Positions 61,481-64,000 of a stretch of 64,000 nt of DNA are shown piece after piece. The notes beneath the pieces were generated by a model. The model worked only from the letters and a program-made list of their open reading frames with translations, was not told where the DNA came from and did not search any database. Each line of letters begins with the position of its first letter. Within the stretch, counting starts at the first letter, position 1. A program made the position numbers and the translations under genes. Origin of the DNA: Acidobacteriota bacterium. Its GTDB lineage: Bacteria > Acidobacteriota > Blastocatellia > Pyrinomonadales > Pyrinomonadaceae. The stretch spans positions 62,001 through 126,000 of the forward strand of contig JAIVJV010000005.1 of the NCBI GenBank assembly GCA_020199835.1, read 5' to 3'.

Positions 61481-62518
61481 ATGAGCAGCAGTGATGAAGT
61501 TCGCCGAAGTAATCGCGCTACTTTTCTAGCGAAAGGAAGGACGGATCTTTCTTTTCCAATTGACAGAACGGTCTTACTGGTCATCGACCCTGTCAACGAT
61601 TTTCTTTCTGAAGGCGGAGCGGGTTGGGAGTTGGTCAAGGGGACGGTCGAGAAGAACGACGTGATAACCAATTTGCAGCGGGCCATTGAGACTGCGCGTT
61701 CTCGCGGTATTCCTGTTCTCTTTGGTCCAATGGCGTATACAAAGGAAGATTACGAGGACGAGCAACTCCAGCAGCGAAGTGGAATCAACCGGTTGATGTT
61801 TGAGCAAAAGATGTTTCTTGCCGGCACATGGGGAGCGGATTTTCATCCTGCCTTGCAGCCACGCGCTGAAGAGATTGTATTGATGCCACATAAGAGCGTC
61901 GACGTTTTCGAAACGGATCTTCCCGCTCACCTGAAGCGTCTCGGCGCAACTCACCTGATTATTGCCGGGATGACTGCCAATCTTTGTTGTGAATCGACTG
62001 GCCGTCATGCGATGGAAGCCGGTTACGATGTGACGTTTCTTTCTGATGCGATTGGCGCGGCCGGATTAATGGCGTACGAAGCTTCCATTCGAGTCAATTA
62101 TCCTCTGATCGCGAACGCGGTAATTACCGTCGACGAGTTTGCCGCGGCCCTGGACCAGGCTGGCGACAGCGAGCTCATAGGGGAGGGTGATACCGTCTAT
62201 GGGTCAGACGACGGAGAGATCGGCACAATCGATCAAGTAGTCATGGATTCAGAAACAGGTCCCGGGTATTTGCGGGTTCCGAGAGGTCTGATCTTTCAGG
62301 AAGATACATACATACCTCTCGATGCGGTGGTGAGACGAGTCGGCCAGCGTGTTTTCATCAACATTCCAAAGATGCTGATCAGCCAATTACCATGGAGTGA
62401 ACCTCCTTCAGCCGCCGAGCAACTTATCAAACTTGGACCATCAGAAAACGAAGTCGACAAACTGTTTCGCTCGAGATCACCTTCCAGTCTGAGGCCGTCT
62501 GCGCGAGCTTCAGGGTAA
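61481..62518 (+). CDS. Isochorismatase-like cysteine hydrolase fused to a PRC-barrel-like domain
   Basis: 345 residues from ATG 61481, chosen for GGAGGTTCTT upstream; ATG 61469 is in frame. Residues 1-210 have the cysteine-hydrolase fold: VLLVIDPVNDFL (catalytic Asp), HKSVDVFETDLPAHL, and IIAGMTANLCCESTGRHAMEAGYDVTFLSDAIGA with the nucleophile Cys. Residues about 230-300 (IGEGDTVYGSDDGEIGTIDQVVMDSETGPGYLRVPRGLIFQEDTYIPLDAVVRR) look like a PRC-barrel. The enzymes hydrolyse amides or isochorismate-like compounds; the substrate is unknown. It follows the selenoprotein by 25 bases. Confidence 0.82.
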   Translation: MSSSDEVRRSNRATFLAKGRTDLSFPIDRTVLLVIDPVNDFLSEGGAGWELVKGTVEKNDVITNLQRAIETARSRGIPVLFGPMAYTKEDYEDEQLQQRSGINRLMFEQKMFLAGTWGADFHPALQPRAEEIVLMPHKSVDVFETDLPAHLKRLGATHLIIAGMTANLCCESTGRHAMEAGYDVTFLSDAIGAAGLMAYEASIRVNYPLIANAVITVDEFAAALDQAGDSELIGEGDTVYGSDDGEIGTIDQVVMDSETGPGYLRVPRGLIFQEDTYIPLDAVVRRVGQRVFINIPKMLISQLPWSEPPSAAEQLIKLGPSENEVDKLFRSRSPSSLRPSARASG

Positions 62519-62624
62519 GGACCAGCAGCTGAATAACGAGTGCCGCCGTTGCGGGCCGGAGAGGATCGATAGTTGACCAACGGCAGATCCGGCAGATTTC
62601 TGTCACTTATAAGGGCGTGATTTC

Positions 62625-63113
62625 ATGAATTTTAACAGAGCATTCCTCGCCGGCGTTGTTGGCGGAGCTGTTATGACCGTCACAATGACCATGGCTCGTA
62701 TGACCGGCATGACGACAATGAACATGGAGATGGCTCAGGGGAGCATGATGACTGGATCCATCAGCCCTACGGCATGGGTGCTCGGGCTGATATGGCACCT
62801 GATCGTCTCAGGGCTTATCGCTGTCGTCTACGCTGTCGGCTTTGAATACGCAACGCACAGGGCGAACTGGATTATCGGTGCCGGGTTCGCAGTTATTCAT
62901 CTGCTCATCGCCGGTGTCGTAATGGGCATGATGGGGAGCATGCATCCGCTGATGAGATCCGGTCAAATGCTTGCGCCGGGTTATTTTGTCGCCAACTACG
63001 GATCGATGACGGCGATGGGTTTTGTAATCGAGCACCTTATCTATGGAGCAATTGTTGGCGCGCTGTACAAGCCTGTGTACAAAGAACTCAAGACGGCGAG
63101 TGAAGTCTCGTAG
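62625..63113 (+). CDS. Small Met-rich membrane protein, paralogue of 59546
   Basis: 162 residues. Four membrane helices (FLAGVVGGAVMTVTMTMARMTGM, PTAWVLGLIWHLIVSGLIAVVYAVGFEY, WIIGAGFAVIHLLIAGVVMGMMGSM, GFVIEHLIYGAIVGALY). Met-rich loops (TTMNMEMAQGSMMTG, MGMMGSMHPLM) and intramembrane His (WHLI, IHLL, EHLIYG) match the design of 59546. Function unknown; copper or other soft-metal binding is possible. It overlaps none of its neighbours but ends 46 bases before the VKOR-like start. Confidence 0.72.
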   Translation: MNFNRAFLAGVVGGAVMTVTMTMARMTGMTTMNMEMAQGSMMTGSISPTAWVLGLIWHLIVSGLIAVVYAVGFEYATHRANWIIGAGFAVIHLLIAGVVMGMMGSMHPLMRSGQMLAPGYFVANYGSMTAMGFVIEHLIYGAIVGALYKPVYKELKTASEVS

Positions 63114-63159
63114 AGACTGGCTGGGTCGAACTATTCAACTTCAGGGAGAGGGATCAACG

Positions 63160-63687
63160 ATGTTAGCAGTGACAGAGTTTCTTGATGGTGATCCGCAGCA
63201 ACTGCGGCGCGAGTTGCAGGAAGGTAAGACCGAGCAGCTGCAACTTCGACGCGGCATTATTGGTCTATCCTTAATCGGGATGGGAGCAATGGCCGCTGTC
63301 TCCTTGTTGCAGACTGGCATTGTGAAACATCTACCTGATCCGCCAATCAACAGTTTCCACTCAGACAAAGTCAATTCTTCAGATACCGCTTACATGCTGG
63401 GCGTACCTGATGGCCCGTTATCACTTGCCAGTCTTGCCTCGAACATTCCGATCGCCGCGTTTGGTGGCATTAATCGAGCGCAAAAGCGGCCTTGGATTCC
63501 TCTGTTTGCTGCCGGCAAAGCAGCGATCGAAGCTGTTATTGCAAGTTGGTACTTTTATCAAATGCCTGCGAAGGAGAAAGCGTGGTGCGGCTACTGTATC
63601 ACTGGGGCGCTCGCGAATATCGGCATCTTTGCACTTACCTTACCTGAGGCCAAAGAAGCTCTCGCAACCTTGCGAAAGGCTCAGTAG
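63160..63687 (+). CDS. VKOR-like small membrane protein
   Basis: 175 residues from ATG 63160 (GGAGAGGGATCAACG upstream); an earlier in-frame ATG at 63043 overlaps the previous gene. Membrane helices at about residues 30-47, 78-95, 110-130 and 135-155. The last starts with KAWCGYCITGALANIG, a CxxC placed as in vitamin K epoxide reductase-type proteins, which exchange disulphides with quinones. Family match is only partial. It suits the redox theme of the region (selenoprotein, thioredoxins). Confidence 0.6.
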   Translation: MLAVTEFLDGDPQQLRRELQEGKTEQLQLRRGIIGLSLIGMGAMAAVSLLQTGIVKHLPDPPINSFHSDKVNSSDTAYMLGVPDGPLSLASLASNIPIAAFGGINRAQKRPWIPLFAAGKAAIEAVIASWYFYQMPAKEKAWCGYCITGALANIGIFALTLPEAKEALATLRKAQ

Positions 63688-63690
63688 CGA

Positions 63691-64000
63691 ATGCAGACGA
63701 TAATCATCGCCACAGGCATTGAGTGTAGTTACCCGAAGGTCCAGGGCGGCAAGCGCCGTGACCAGCTTGAAGAGACACAACACTACCAGCGCTGGCGTGA
63801 AGATCTGGAGTTGTGTAAAGAAATCGGCGCCCGGTTTATCCGGTATGGACCTCCCTATTACAAGATTCACATTGCTCCACATAAGTACGACTGGTCATTC
63901 ACAGATGAAGTCTTACCAGTAATACGCGACCTGGATCTGATTCCGATCATCGATCTTTGCCATTTCGGTGTTCCCGATTGGGCCGGAGATTTTCAAAACA
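63691..64000 (+). CDS. GH1-like family protein, 3' end cut by window edge
   Basis: 103 codons visible from ATG 63691, starting 4 bases after the previous stop. IIIATGIECSYPKVQGGKRRDQLEETQHYQRWREDLELCKEIGARFIRYGPPYYKIHIAPHKYDW...VLPVIRDLDLIPIIDLCHFGVPDWAG is the N-terminal part of a TIM-barrel glycosidase related to GH1 (the QHYxRWxEDLELCKEIGxRFIRYG segment and DLCHFGVPDW). The catalytic Glu residues lie outside the window. Likely a beta-glucosidase relative. Confidence 0.78.
   Translation, partial: MQTIIIATGIECSYPKVQGGKRRDQLEETQHYQRWREDLELCKEIGARFIRYGPPYYKIHIAPHKYDWSFTDEVLPVIRDLDLIPIIDLCHFGVPDWAGDFQN

Noticed and set aside
1..64000. CRISPR arrays, rRNA genes or insertion-sequence transposases
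   Set aside because: None seen; no regular spaced repeats, rRNA-like stretches or DDE transposase motifs on either strand.

Overview
The window looks like one piece of a soil-type bacterial genome of middling G+C. The gene mix suggests Acidobacteriota, perhaps Blastocatellia: a TPR-Fis-receiver regulator, DUF3179, several DUF1440-like membrane proteins, GH144 and GH39 enzymes and a multihaem cytochrome. That assignment is inference from gene content only.

Bases 1-8000 are an integrative/conjugative or mobilisable element, read mainly leftward. It holds a tyrosine integrase cut by the left edge, an excisionase-like HTH protein, a MobF (TrwC/TraI-type) relaxase-helicase, a repeat-rich non-coding stretch that could hold oriT, a nuclease-like gene broken by a stop codon, and an ArdC-type antirestriction protein. 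The relaxase and helicase halves lie in different frames. They join exactly at an AAGGAG-3nt-CTT-TGA site, the layout of the prfB programmed +1 frameshift.

Bases 8400-18650 carry a small exported peptide divergent from a TPR-HTH-receiver regulator, a dense cluster of hairpins, a secreted 8-Cys peptide followed by a secreted alpha-helical protein and a membrane-anchored CxxC thioredoxin, and many small accessory genes (GvpU-like, KOW-like, GIY-YIG-like). Bases 18700-28400 look like a stress or defence island. They hold HNH, HEPN-like and Mrr-TPR proteins and then a vWA / PP2C / kinase triad of the TerY-P type. Two related structured elements lie at 18.7 and 23.2 kb.

Bases 29300-64000 look chromosomal and centre on redox and stress functions. 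They include a Tat-exported vanadium haloperoxidase, a CSCC permease, a pentahaem cytochrome-TPR protein, two complete tRNA-Sec genes, a formylglycine-generating-enzyme homologue next to a membrane protein with CNPC repeats, an ECF sigma/zinc anti-sigma pair, a thioredoxin / DsbD-core / TlpA operon, a Crp-like regulator, GMC oxidoreductase with its small subunit, GH144, GH39, a LarA-type racemase, a pyruvate-oxidase-like ThDP enzyme and DUF3179. Near the right end is a gene with an in-frame TGA followed by a hairpin that fits the bacterial SECIS rules. It reads as a deiodinase-like selenoprotein fused to a DUF1440-like membrane domain. The window ends in a partial GH1-like gene.

A promoter-like motif, GGAAT-N16-(G/A)ACTT, recurs seven times between 36.6 and 59.4 kb. 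It lies in front of the ECF sigma gene, the divergent CNPC/FGE operon, the thioredoxin operon, one tRNA-Sec gene and, at a distance, DUF3179 and two secreted proteins. It suggests one regulon joining thiol redox control and selenocysteine supply.
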